Source: Candidatus Omnitrophota bacterium (GTDB lineage: Bacteria; Omnitrophota; Gorgyraeia; Gygaellales; Profunditerraquicolaceae). Taken from it: DNA of 49,423 nucleotides. How positions within the stretch are numbered: position 1 is the first letter of the stretch; each line of letters begins with the position of its first letter. This document shows, in pieces, positions 22,028 through 31,817 of this stretch. The stretch covers positions 1-49,423 of the forward strand of contig JAHJCJ010000027.1 of assembly GCA_018812825.1 (NCBI GenBank), read 5' to 3'. The position numbers were made by a program, and so were the translations under genes. The notes beneath the pieces were generated by a model that saw only the letters and a list, made by a program, of their open reading frames with translations, searched no databases and had not been told where the DNA came from.

Positions 22028-22962
22028 AATATTTTGGTAGGGTAGGGGTTTTAATGGGGGGGCCTTCTTCGGAGAGGGAGATTTCCTTAAAAAGCGGTAA
22101 GGCAGTTTTATCCGCGCTTAAAGATTCGGGGGTAGACGCGGTAGGAATTGATATCATAACCGATAATAAAGAAGATAATATACGGTTGTTAAATAATTAT
22201 AACTTAGATTGTGCTTTTATTGCTCTGCACGGCCGTTTTGGCGAGGATGGTGTAATTCAGGAGATCTTAGAGCAGGTAAATTTACCTTATACCGGTTCTG
22301 GGGTAAGGGCAAGCCGCCTGGCAATGGATAAGATTGGTGCGTTATCAATATTCAAGGCAGGAGGGCTCTGCGTGCCCAAATCTCAATTCCTGGAGAAAAC
22401 AGCCTATTGTAAAAACAGTGATTTCAAGAATGAATTGGGTTTGCCTCTGGTGGTTAAGCCGGCGAATCACGGTTCGAGTATCGGGCTTTCACTCGTGAAC
22501 TTTGATTTAAAGATACCTGAAGCTATTGAGTTGGCTTTTCGGTTTGATGAACGTATAGTTATTGAGGAATATATATCCGGAAGGGAGCTTACGGTTGGCG
22601 TCTTAAATGAAAGGCCTCTTCCTGTAATTGAGATCGTGCCGAAACATAAATTTTTTGATTTTGAGGCTAAGTATCAGGCAGGTCTGACGGATTATATTGT
22701 CCCGGCTCTTTTGGAGAGAAAAATCGCAGAAAAGGTCCAGCAGGCAGCCTTAGAAGCGCACAAGCTTTTAGGTTGCTTTGGCTGCTCGCGGACAGATATT
22801 ATATTAAGCCATGATAATCTGTCTTATGTCCTGGAGACCAATACTATACCGGGGATGACTGCGACCAGTCTTATGCCTAAGGCTGCCAAGGTTTTAGGTA
22901 TTGATTTTAATCAGCTTTGCCTTAAGTTACTGGAATTAGCATATGAAAAAGCAAAAGTTTAA
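22018..22962 (+). CDS. ddl: D-alanine:D-alanine ligase
   Basis: GGPSSEREISLKSG, HGRFGEDGVIQ, CSRTDIIL, ETNTIPGMT. Confidence 0.95.
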   Translation: MEIEYFGRVGVLMGGPSSEREISLKSGKAVLSALKDSGVDAVGIDIITDNKEDNIRLLNNYNLDCAFIALHGRFGEDGVIQEILEQVNLPYTGSGVRASRLAMDKIGALSIFKAGGLCVPKSQFLEKTAYCKNSDFKNELGLPLVVKPANHGSSIGLSLVNFDLKIPEAIELAFRFDERIVIEEYISGRELTVGVLNERPLPVIEIVPKHKFFDFEAKYQAGLTDYIVPALLERKIAEKVQQAALEAHKLLGCFGCSRTDIILSHDNLSYVLETNTIPGMTATSLMPKAAKVLGIDFNQLCLKLLELAYEKAKV

Positions 22963-23725
22963 GCTGCCATTGATGGTTGTTTTTATTCTAATAATAATTT
23001 TACTTGTCATTTCTCTGTTATTAGGATATATTTGGAAAGTCTTAACTACCTCTGATTTCTTTACGGTTAAACATGTCCTTGTTAGGAATTCCAGCGAAGC
23101 GTTTGAATATTTAAAAGGCAGAAATATATTCAATCTAAATTTAAATAATGAATCTGCAAAGGCCTTGTCAAATTGTTCGAATTGTCGTAAGGTTAGATTT
23201 TTAAGAATACTACCGAATTACATAATTGTAGATTTTCTGAAGAGGCAGCCGGTTGCCTTAGTTAAGTTTTATAAGAATTACGCCATAGACCAACAAGGCG
23301 TATTTTTTAACCCCGCCGGTTCTGCCGAAGAAGCAGATCTACCCATAATTTATGGGCTGGAAACAAAAATATTTGGGCCTAAGCCGGGAGTAAAATATAA
23401 ACGGCCGGAAATCGATTTAGCTTTAAGTGTTATTCAAGAGTTCAGGGTTAATAGAGCGTTGCGTGTTTTTACTTTAAAAAGAATTGATGTAGTTAGTTTG
23501 CAGAGGGCAAGTTTATTTGTCTTGTTGCCTAAACAGGCTGTTGATTATGCTAAGCCTATTCCCCAGGTAAGGTGGCTTGGTTTTGAGGTGCGCATCGGTG
23601 TGGGCAATATTAAGCAAAAGCTGATGATTTTAGGTGGCTTGCTTATGCAGGCAGATAAAGAGTGGGCAAATATAAGGTATATAGACCTCAGATTTAAGGA
23701 ACCGGTAATTAAGTTAAACAATTAG
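22943..23725 (+). CDS. ftsQ: FtsQ/DivIB-like POTRA-domain division protein
   Basis: N-terminal TM, POTRA-like segment (KHVLVRNSSEAFEYLKGRNIFNLNL…); position between ddl and ftsA. Confidence 0.75.
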   Translation: MKKQKFKLPLMVVFILIIILLVISLLLGYIWKVLTTSDFFTVKHVLVRNSSEAFEYLKGRNIFNLNLNNESAKALSNCSNCRKVRFLRILPNYIIVDFLKRQPVALVKFYKNYAIDQQGVFFNPAGSAEEADLPIIYGLETKIFGPKPGVKYKRPEIDLALSVIQEFRVNRALRVFTLKRIDVVSLQRASLFVLLPKQAVDYAKPIPQVRWLGFEVRIGVGNIKQKLMILGGLLMQADKEWANIRYIDLRFKEPVIKLNN

Positions 23726-23763
23726 CTCCAATTCAGGAGAATACTTACGAGCAACGCGAGTAA

Positions 23764-25029
23764 GTGCAAACAATGTTAAATAATAGTTATATCTGCGCGG
23801 TAGATATTGGTTCAAATAAAATTGCAGCCAGCCTGGCACAGGTAAGAAAAAACCACATAGAAAATATTTTTTTTGATACTGTTGTTTCAGGCGGGGTTAA
23901 AGAAGGGGTGATTATTGACGCTTTGGAGCTAGTTACCTGTCTTACCAAGATTATCAAGAGTTTAAAAACAAAATCCGGTTTTAAAATTAAATTTATCCAC
24001 ACAATTCTTTCAGGTAAGGATATATCGACTAAGCATAGCCACGCGATTATTCCCTTGGCGGAAAGGGGTAATAAAGTAATCACCTCTACGGATATAGCTA
24101 ATGCCAATGAGCAGGCGCGTATTCTCGGCTCAGGTTTAGAGGAAGAGATTATCCACGTAATTCCGTCCAGTTATTCCATTGATTCCAATAGCAAGGTAAT
24201 CAACCCTGTTGGTTTATATAGCCATAGGCTAGAGGCGGATTTATTCCTGATTTGTGCCAAACTTTCTTCATTGCAGAGCTTAAGCCGTGCCGTCAGCCAA
24301 GCGGGGTATGAGATAAAGAATATTTCTTTCTCCGGCCTGGTAACAAGCAAAGCGGTGTTTGGCAAAGAGGAAAAAAAAGGGTTAAGTGTATTTTGTGATG
24401 TGGGTAGTGATATCGCGGAGCTGCTCGTATTTAAAGATGGCCTGTTACAAGATATCCAGGTTTTGCCATTAGGCGGTAGCAGTATAACGCTCCAGCTTTC
24501 CGAAGGATTGAAGATTAATTATGAGTTGGCCGAGGATATTAAGCGTTCCTACGGAGTTATTGGCGATGCCAATAATATTGCTGAGAACAAAGAAATCCTG
24601 GTTAAGAAGGATGAATTCTACAAGCCTATAAAACATAGGCAAGTAGCTCAAATGGTCACTAATTCCAGCCGCTTAATTTGTACGCAGATTAAGGAGGTTG
24701 TGGAAAGAAAAGTCGCACTTCATGAAATCGATCATTTTGTGATGGCCGGCAAGACGCTGTTGAGCGAAGGTTTTATTGAGATGATGGAAAACGTAATAGG
24801 TATGCCGGTAAAGATTGGCCGTATTAACAACCCGGAAATCGCCCCTTTATTAAAGGAGCATAGCGATCTATCCGGGCAGAAATATTTGACTTATCTTACC
24901 TGTCTCGGCATGATTTGCGAGGATTTAGAGAATAAAACCGTAGGAAGTGCGTCTTTAATTAAGCCTGTCAAAAATCTGCTAATAAAGGTGATAAATCGTT
25001 TTAGAGAAGTTTACCAGGAATATTTCTAG
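23764..25029 (+). CDS. ftsA: cell division protein FtsA
   Basis: AVDIGSNKIAASLAQ, actin-like fold motifs, amphipathic C-terminus LIKVINRFREVYQEYF. Confidence 0.9.
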   Translation: MQTMLNNSYICAVDIGSNKIAASLAQVRKNHIENIFFDTVVSGGVKEGVIIDALELVTCLTKIIKSLKTKSGFKIKFIHTILSGKDISTKHSHAIIPLAERGNKVITSTDIANANEQARILGSGLEEEIIHVIPSSYSIDSNSKVINPVGLYSHRLEADLFLICAKLSSLQSLSRAVSQAGYEIKNISFSGLVTSKAVFGKEEKKGLSVFCDVGSDIAELLVFKDGLLQDIQVLPLGGSSITLQLSEGLKINYELAEDIKRSYGVIGDANNIAENKEILVKKDEFYKPIKHRQVAQMVTNSSRLICTQIKEVVERKVALHEIDHFVMAGKTLLSEGFIEMMENVIGMPVKIGRINNPEIAPLLKEHSDLSGQKYLTYLTCLGMICEDLENKTVGSASLIKPVKNLLIKVINRFREVYQEYF

Positions 25030-25047
25030 TTTCGCGCCCTAATTCCA

Positions 25048-25076
25048 TTGACCCCCTTAAGTTTATTGTGTATAAT
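25048..25076 (+). promoter_or_regulatory. sigma70-type promoter upstream of yggS
   Basis: TTGACC, 17-nt spacer, TATAAT in the ftsA-yggS spacer. Confidence 0.8.
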
Positions 25077-25090
25077 AAATACTTTAGCTT

Positions 25091-25741
25091 ATGATTAAAG
25101 AGAATATTCTGAGAGTTCAAGAACGTATTGCTGCTGTTTGCGCAAGGATTAAGGCGGATCCGCAGAAGATTACCGTAGTCTGCGTAACTAAAGGCAGGTC
25201 GATTGAGCAGATACTGGAAGCGGCCAATTTAGGCTTCAGGTACCTGGGAGAAAACAGGGTACAGGAGGCTAGGGAGAAATATAAGCAAGTTCCTGGAGCA
25301 GAGTGGCAAATGGTTGGGCATTTGCAATTAAATAAAGTAAAAGAAGCGTTAAAAATATTTAGCCTGATTCATTCTGTTGATAGTATTGCTTTGGCGCAGG
25401 AAATTAACAAGCAGGCAGCTAAAATTAATAAAATTCAGGATATTCTCATTGAAGTTAAAACATCTTCAGAGGTTACGAAATTTGGATTAAGGCCAGGCGT
25501 GTTTTTAGATGCCTCTAAGGAAATTCTAAGTTTGGATAATCTAAGGGTTAAAGGATTGATGACTATCGCACCTGCCGTGGATAACGCTGAAGAGGCGCGG
25601 CAGTATTTTGCTAAACTCAAGGCATTGCGCGATACATTAAATCCCTCCTGGTTGCTTTCTATGGGGATGACGGATGATTTTGAGGTAGCAATAGAAGAGG
25701 GTGCAGATATAATCCGGTTGGGAAGGGCAATTTTCGGGTAA
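25091..25741 (+). CDS. yggS: YggS-family PLP homeostasis protein
   Basis: ITVVCVTKGRS, LGENRVQEAREKY, LSMGMTDDFEVAIEEGADIIRLGRAIFG. Confidence 0.94.
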   Translation: MIKENILRVQERIAAVCARIKADPQKITVVCVTKGRSIEQILEAANLGFRYLGENRVQEAREKYKQVPGAEWQMVGHLQLNKVKEALKIFSLIHSVDSIALAQEINKQAAKINKIQDILIEVKTSSEVTKFGLRPGVFLDASKEILSLDNLRVKGLMTIAPAVDNAEEARQYFAKLKALRDTLNPSWLLSMGMTDDFEVAIEEGADIIRLGRAIFG

Positions 25742-25746
25742 TAGAT

Positions 25747-26595
25747 ATGCGAGACGTAAAGAAAAGATTAGGAATAATTGGTTTTGGGAATATGGGAAGT
25801 TCTATCGCTTTCGGCGCGCGTTCTTTGTTTGAAGTATCCGTGTTTGATAAAGATAAACAAAAGCTAGTGAAGCAGGCCAATAATCGGGGTCTAAAAACAG
25901 AAATGCTGGCTACCGATTTAATAAACAGCTCTGATGTCATAATATTGGCGGTAAAGCCGCAGGATTTTGATATATTGCTTAATGAAATTAAGCCTTTTAT
26001 TCAGGGTAAGTTGATACTCAGTATTGCCGCCGGGATAACTACTGGTTACATTGAAATGATTTTAAAAGAGGCTAGAGTGGTAAGGGCGATGCCGAATATA
26101 GCGGTAAAAATATCAGCGGCTGAGACAAGCTTGGCTAAAGGCAAGTATGCCAAAGAGGAAGATTTGAATTTTGCAAAAGAATTATTCGGTCTCCTGGGTA
26201 AAGTTTGGGTAGTAAAAGAAGAAATGATTGATTCTGCTACTGCTATCTCCGGAAGTGGTCCGGCGTATATTTTTTACGATATGGAGATTAATAAATTGGA
26301 CTCTTCAAAAATTAAGATTGAGCGTAAGAATGAGTATATTCAAAGGCTAAAACAAGCAGCATTGGATGTGGGGTTTGGTCCTAAGATGGCCTTAGATTTG
26401 GCTATTAACACTATTGCTTCAAGTATCCAGCTTTTAGTGCAAACAGGTAGTTCTCCGATGGAGCTGCGTAAAATGATTACCTCTGCCGGCGGGACAACAG
26501 AAGCAGCGCTTGAGGTCTTATCTAGAAATGGTTCATGGTCTGAGGCGGCGTTAGCTGCTAAGAAACGCGCCCAGGAATTATCTAGGAAGGAGTAA
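25747..26595 (+). CDS. proC: pyrroline-5-carboxylate reductase with an insertion
   Basis: IIGFGNMGSSIA, MPNIAVKI, SGSGPAYIFY, ITSAGGTTEAALEVL. Confidence 0.9.
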   Translation: MRDVKKRLGIIGFGNMGSSIAFGARSLFEVSVFDKDKQKLVKQANNRGLKTEMLATDLINSSDVIILAVKPQDFDILLNEIKPFIQGKLILSIAAGITTGYIEMILKEARVVRAMPNIAVKISAAETSLAKGKYAKEEDLNFAKELFGLLGKVWVVKEEMIDSATAISGSGPAYIFYDMEINKLDSSKIKIERKNEYIQRLKQAALDVGFGPKMALDLAINTIASSIQLLVQTGSSPMELRKMITSAGGTTEAALEVLSRNGSWSEAALAAKKRAQELSRKE

Positions 26596-26597
26596 GT

Positions 26598-27458
26598 ATG
26601 CCGCGAATTGGAATTATTGGTGGAAGTGGATTGTATAAAATTGAAGGGATGGAGATTGTAAAGCAGATAAGCCTAAAGACTCCCTTTGGCAAGCCTTCGG
26701 ATAAATTTACCTTTGGTAAATTAGAGGGTAAAGAAGTGGTTTTTCTGCCGCGTCACGGAGTAGGGCATCGTATATCTCCGAGTGCAATAAATTACCGTGC
26801 CAATATTTTCGCGATGAAAAAATTAGATGTGGAGCGGATTATTTCGGTAACTGCCTGCGGAAGTTTAAGGGAAGAGATGAAGCCTTTGGATTTTGTGGTT
26901 GTGGATCAGTTTGTGGATCGCACTAACCATGGTCGGGATATGAGTTTTTTTGACCAGGGGATTGTTAGCCATATTGTCTTTAGCCAACCGGTTTGTGTAG
27001 ATCTTTGTGCGCAGATTTATTCAGCAGGAAAATCTTTAAATTTGACTATGCATAAAAACGGCACTTACATTAATATGGAAGGTCCGCAGTTTTCAACTTT
27101 GGCGGAGAGCAAGCTTTATCGCAGTTGGGGCATGGATGTAATCGGCATGACAAATATGGCAGAGGCTAGGCTTTGTCGTGAAGCAGAGATATGTTATTCT
27201 ACGCTTGCCTGTATTACGGATTATGATTGTTGGTATCCAGAACATGAGAGTGTAACCTTAGACATGGTGATTAGTAATCTGCAGAAAAATGTGGAGAATG
27301 CCAAAAAGATTATCTGTAAAGTAATCAAGGGATTAAATCCTAATCGCGGATGTAGCTGCGGTCAGGCACTAAAATTTGCTATTGTTACCGACAAAAAGTT
27401 TATTCCTTTAAAGGTTAAAAAAGATTTAAATATAATCATAGGTAAATACGTTAAATGA
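26598..27458 (+). CDS. mtnP: S-methyl-5'-thioadenosine phosphorylase
   Basis: IGIIGGSGLY, TACGSLREEMKPLDFVVVDQFVDRT, MEGPQFSTLAES. Confidence 0.92.
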   Translation: MPRIGIIGGSGLYKIEGMEIVKQISLKTPFGKPSDKFTFGKLEGKEVVFLPRHGVGHRISPSAINYRANIFAMKKLDVERIISVTACGSLREEMKPLDFVVVDQFVDRTNHGRDMSFFDQGIVSHIVFSQPVCVDLCAQIYSAGKSLNLTMHKNGTYINMEGPQFSTLAESKLYRSWGMDVIGMTNMAEARLCREAEICYSTLACITDYDCWYPEHESVTLDMVISNLQKNVENAKKIICKVIKGLNPNRGCSCGQALKFAIVTDKKFIPLKVKKDLNIIIGKYVK

Positions 27459-30253
27459 AATCCAATAGCAGGTCTACTGATTCTGAATATAAACATACCT
27501 TGAATCTGCCCAAAACGGATTTTCCCATGAAGGCGGATTTATATAAAAGGGAACCGTTTCTATTGCAGAACTGGATAGAGAAAGGGATTTATAAATTAAT
27601 TAGCGCCAAGACCGATAGCAGGCCAAAGTATATTTTACATGACGGCCCGCCTTATGCAAACGGGGATATTCATATTGGGCATGCCTTAAATAAAGTCTTA
27701 AAAGACATTATTGTTAAATATAAGACACTGCGAGGTTTTTCCTCTAACTATGTACCCGGATGGGATTGCCATGGCCTTCCTATTGAGCATCAGTTGTTTA
27801 AAGAGCTTAAAATACATAAGTCCCAGATATCCCAGTTAGAATTCCGTAAGAAAGCATATGCTTATGCTAATAAATACATAGATACGCAAAAAGAACAATT
27901 TAAGCGCTTAGGCGTATTCGCTGATTGGGAGAATCCTTATCTTACGCTAAGCCATGATTACGAACAAAGTATCCTTAATTCTTTGGCGGAACTTAATGAA
28001 AAAGGCTATGTGTACCGCGGCTTAAAGCCGGTGAATTGGTGTTTTAGGTGTGAGACTGCCTTGGCTGAAGCAGAGGTGGAATATGAAGACCATAGCTCGC
28101 CTTCTATTTACGTAAAGTTTAGGCTCTCCAGCGATAGGAACTTCTTGCCTGATAGTTTTCTGGTTATCTGGACGACTACTCCTTGGACACTATTGGCTAA
28201 CGTTGCCGTGGCCGTGCATCCAGAGTTTTCCTATGTTTATATTAATACTGAGAAAGGTAGTTTGATTGTTGCTAAAGATTTGTTATCTAGCTTTTTGACA
28301 AATGCGGGGATAGAAAAATATTCAGTAATAAGGGAACTAAAAGGTAGGCAGCTCGAAGGGTTGCTTTATGCGCATCCTTTTGTATCAAGGAATGGCAGGG
28401 TGGTTTTGGCCGATTACGTATCAAGAGAAGAAGGCACTGGTTTGGTGCATACGGCTCCCGGGCACGGGAATGAAGATTATTTTACCGGGGTTAAATACAA
28501 GCTGGATATAATTATGCCGGTAGACGCAAAGGGTGTTTTTGATTCTACCACCGGGCAATTCCAAGGTATGCATGTTTATGATGCCAATAAGCCTATACTT
28601 GAAAAATTAGAAAAGCTGGGAGTATTGCTTTTTAACTCCAGCCTTCAACATTCATATCCGCATTGTTGGCGTTGCAAGAGTCCGGTAATCTTTCGGGCAA
28701 CAAAGCAATGGTTTTTGAATATGGAGCATAATGATTTAAGAAGCAGGTTGCATAAAGAGATCTGTGAGAATGTAAAATGGTTCCCGCCTGGGGGCCAGGA
28801 AAGAATTTCGGCAATGGTATCTTTAAGGCCTGACTGGTGCCTTTCTCGTCAGAGATATTGGGGTGTACCTATTCCGGCCTTAATCTGTAATAATTGCCAG
28901 GAGGAATTCTTGTTAAGCCGGGTAATCAGAAATTTTGCCGCACTTTGCGCAAAGAAAGGCTCAGACTGTTGGTTTGAACTACCCATAGAGGATTTCTTGC
29001 CGGCAGATATCTGTTGTTTACATTGCAAAGGTAAGAGTTTTTCTAAAGGCGTAGATATTCTGGATGTTTGGTTTGATTCCGGGGTGAGCAGCCAGGCAGT
29101 ATTAAAAAGAAGGAAGGAATTAAAATTTCCTGCTAGCTTGTATCTTGAAGGTTCAGACCAACACCGCGGGTGGTTTCAATCTTCGCTTATATCTTCCATG
29201 TGCATTGATAATCAGTCTCCATTTGAGAGTGTGCTTACACATGGTTTTGTGGTTGATGGTTCAGGTCGAAAGATGTCAAAATCTTTGGGGAACGTTATTT
29301 CACCGTTTGAAATTATTAAAGATTACGGCGCGGATATCTTGAGGATGTGGGTGGCCTCTAGCGATTACAACGAGGATATTCGGATTTCACCGGTTATCTT
29401 AAGCCGGCTTTCCGAAGCCTATCGTAAGATCAGGAACACGGCACGTTTTATATTAAGCAACCTGTTTGATTTTAATCCGGATACCGATAAGTCCAGCTAT
29501 CTTAATTTCAGGAAAATAGATAGGTGGATATTGGGCCGTGTTAATTCTTTGTGCGATACGGTTGATAGGGCTTACGCTACTTTTGAGTTTCACAAGGCCT
29601 ATAAATCAATTTACGATTTTTGTAACGAGGATCTTTCTATGTATTATTTGGATATGGTTAAGGGCAGGTTGTATACCTATAAAGCTGATTCGCCGCAGAG
29701 GAGGGCTTCGCAAACGGCGTTATATGAAGTGCTTAACCGCCTGGTGAGGATTATTTCTCCCATATTAGTTTTTACCGCCGAGGAAATTTGGCAGAGTATG
29801 CCTAAAGAAAAAAATAACAGTCAGATTCTAAGCGTGCATCTTTTAAGTTGGCCTGAGTCCTATCTATTAGACGAAGAAGATAAGTTTATAGAAGAGCTGT
29901 TAAAGCCGGTTATAGGTTTAATTCCCGAAGCTGCCAGGGCCCTAGAGGAGATGCGTAACCTTGGTCAAATCGGTAGTTCTTTTGACGCACAAATAAATAT
30001 ATTGACAAAAACCCAGGATCGTTATACATTCTTACAAAGCTTTAATGATGAGTTGTTTGAGATTTTTAAAGTATCCCAAGTTGAGCTTACGCTTGATGTG
30101 GATAATGAAAGCGAATCTTTTATCAAGGTGGCTAGGGCAGGAGGTCAAAAATGCCTGCGTTGTTGGAATTATTCCCGGCAACTCGGTAGGGATAAAGAGC
30201 ATCCTTTGATTTGCGATAATTGTCTTAAAGCGATAGGGGGAAAGGTAAATTGA
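27455..30253 (+). CDS. ileS: isoleucyl-tRNA synthetase
   Basis: DGPPYANGDIHIGHALNK, KMSKSLGN, C-terminal Zn finger CLRCW…CDNC. Confidence 0.97.
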   Translation: MKSNSRSTDSEYKHTLNLPKTDFPMKADLYKREPFLLQNWIEKGIYKLISAKTDSRPKYILHDGPPYANGDIHIGHALNKVLKDIIVKYKTLRGFSSNYVPGWDCHGLPIEHQLFKELKIHKSQISQLEFRKKAYAYANKYIDTQKEQFKRLGVFADWENPYLTLSHDYEQSILNSLAELNEKGYVYRGLKPVNWCFRCETALAEAEVEYEDHSSPSIYVKFRLSSDRNFLPDSFLVIWTTTPWTLLANVAVAVHPEFSYVYINTEKGSLIVAKDLLSSFLTNAGIEKYSVIRELKGRQLEGLLYAHPFVSRNGRVVLADYVSREEGTGLVHTAPGHGNEDYFTGVKYKLDIIMPVDAKGVFDSTTGQFQGMHVYDANKPILEKLEKLGVLLFNSSLQHSYPHCWRCKSPVIFRATKQWFLNMEHNDLRSRLHKEICENVKWFPPGGQERISAMVSLRPDWCLSRQRYWGVPIPALICNNCQEEFLLSRVIRNFAALCAKKGSDCWFELPIEDFLPADICCLHCKGKSFSKGVDILDVWFDSGVSSQAVLKRRKELKFPASLYLEGSDQHRGWFQSSLISSMCIDNQSPFESVLTHGFVVDGSGRKMSKSLGNVISPFEIIKDYGADILRMWVASSDYNEDIRISPVILSRLSEAYRKIRNTARFILSNLFDFNPDTDKSSYLNFRKIDRWILGRVNSLCDTVDRAYATFEFHKAYKSIYDFCNEDLSMYYLDMVKGRLYTYKADSPQRRASQTALYEVLNRLVRIISPILVFTAEEIWQSMPKEKNNSQILSVHLLSWPESYLLDEEDKFIEELLKPVIGLIPEAARALEEMRNLGQIGSSFDAQINILTKTQDRYTFLQSFNDELFEIFKVSQVELTLDVDNESESFIKVARAGGQKCLRCWNYSRQLGRDKEHPLICDNCLKAIGGKVN

Positions 30254-30633
30254 AGAAAAAACTTTCTAAAAAAGAGTTAAAAGATTTCAAGAAAATAATC
30301 CTTAAGAAAAAAGAAGAAGTGCTTGATGACTTCAAACATATAACTGACGATACCTTGAAGAAATCGCAAAAAGAGGCCTCAGGGGATATTTCCGGATATA
30401 CCTATCATATGGCGGATGTAGCTACTGATAATTACGACCGCGAGTTTTCGCTTGGATTGGCCTCTAACGAAAGAAGAACCCTTTATGAATTGGATGATGC
30501 GTTAAAAAGAATAGAAGAAGAAACTTTCGGTTTTTGCGATGATTGTAAGGGCCGCATTACCAAAATTAGATTAAAAGCAGTACCCTCTGCCCGGCTGTGT
30601 ATTAAATGTCAGGAGAAAAGGGAGAAGATATAA
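30250..30633 (+). CDS. DksA/TraR C4 zinc-finger protein
   Basis: FGFCDDCKGRI…ARLCIKCQEKRE. Confidence 0.9.
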   Translation: MKKKLSKKELKDFKKIILKKKEEVLDDFKHITDDTLKKSQKEASGDISGYTYHMADVATDNYDREFSLGLASNERRTLYELDDALKRIEEETFGFCDDCKGRITKIRLKAVPSARLCIKCQEKREKI

Positions 30634-30646
30634 GGCCTAATTTTAG

Positions 30647-31090
30647 GTGTATGGCATGATTCTTGCTATCGTTTCCAGCGTCATTTTTTTAGACCAGTTC
30701 AGTAAGTTCCTCGCCATAAGATTTCTGCAATTAAATACTTCGGTTAGCCTGATAAAAAATTTTTTATATATTACACTCGTGCATAACCGCGGAGCGGCAT
30801 TCGGAATACTTAAGAACCAGTTATTCTTGTTTGTCATAATTTCTTTCTTTGTTATCCTGTTTATTTTTTTTAATTTAAAAATCAAAAAGAATCCGTTTCT
30901 TTTTAAAGTAGCTTTAAGCTTGATTTTGGCCGGGGCAATTGGCAACTTGATTGACCGCTTGCGCTTTGGATATGTAATTGATTTTCTTGATTTTCGTTTC
31001 TGGCCGGTTTTTAATTTTGCTGATTCTGCTTTAACTATAGGAGTGATATTATTAAGTTGGGAGTTGTTATTTAGTAAAAATGTTTCCTGA
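30647..31090 (+). CDS. lspA: prolipoprotein signal peptidase II
   Basis: HNRGAAFGIL, AGAIGNLIDRLRFGYVIDFLDF, NFADSAL. Confidence 0.95.
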   Translation: MYGMILAIVSSVIFLDQFSKFLAIRFLQLNTSVSLIKNFLYITLVHNRGAAFGILKNQLFLFVIISFFVILFIFFNLKIKKNPFLFKVALSLILAGAIGNLIDRLRFGYVIDFLDFRFWPVFNFADSALTIGVILLSWELLFSKNVS

Positions 31091-31817
31091 AATCTGCCAC
31101 ATCGGTCCTTTTACGATTTATTCATACGGCCTTATGCTGGTTTTGGCATTTTTTGTTTCGGCTTATTTGGCTTCTCGCCAGGCGGTAAAAGCGCATATTG
31201 ATTCGAATAAGATTTTTAACCTCTGTTTTTATGTATTTATTGCTGGCATTATTGGCTCCCGTATTTTTTATGTAGTCAGTAATTTTTCTTACTACCTTAA
31301 GCATCCCTTTGAGATTATTATGTTGCAGCATGGAGGTATGGCCATTTTTGGGGGGATAATCTTTGGTTGTATTTTTGCCTGCCTTTTCATTAGGATGAAT
31401 AAGATGGATTTGCTTGCGACCTTAGATTTACTGGCTCCCTTTATTGCCTTGGGGCAGGCGATTGGCAGGATAGGTTGTTTTTTAAATGGTTGTTGTTATG
31501 GCAAGGTTTCTGCTTTTGGAGTGTACTTTCCAGTTTATGGGCAGGTTCTGATACCTACTCAATTATATTCAAGCCTGCTTATGTTTTTAATATTCTTTAT
31601 TCTAAGATTTATGCAAGGCAGAAAACATTTATCTGGTCAGATTCTATACTGCTACCTTTTTCTTTATTCAACAAAACGTTTTTTCATTGAATTCTTCCGC
31701 AATGATAGTCCAAGAATATTTCATGGGTTGACTATTTTTCAGCTTTTAAGCCTGGCAATGTTCTTTTTTTCCCTTTCTATGCTCATCAAGATGTTTTGCG
31801 TTAAAATGAAAAAATGA
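31080..31817 (+). CDS. lgt: prolipoprotein diacylglyceryl transferase
   Basis: QAIGRIGCFLNGCCYG, RFFIEFFRND. Confidence 0.95.
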   Translation: MFPEICHIGPFTIYSYGLMLVLAFFVSAYLASRQAVKAHIDSNKIFNLCFYVFIAGIIGSRIFYVVSNFSYYLKHPFEIIMLQHGGMAIFGGIIFGCIFACLFIRMNKMDLLATLDLLAPFIALGQAIGRIGCFLNGCCYGKVSAFGVYFPVYGQVLIPTQLYSSLLMFLIFFILRFMQGRKHLSGQILYCYLFLYSTKRFFIEFFRNDSPRIFHGLTIFQLLSLAMFFFSLSMLIKMFCVKMKK

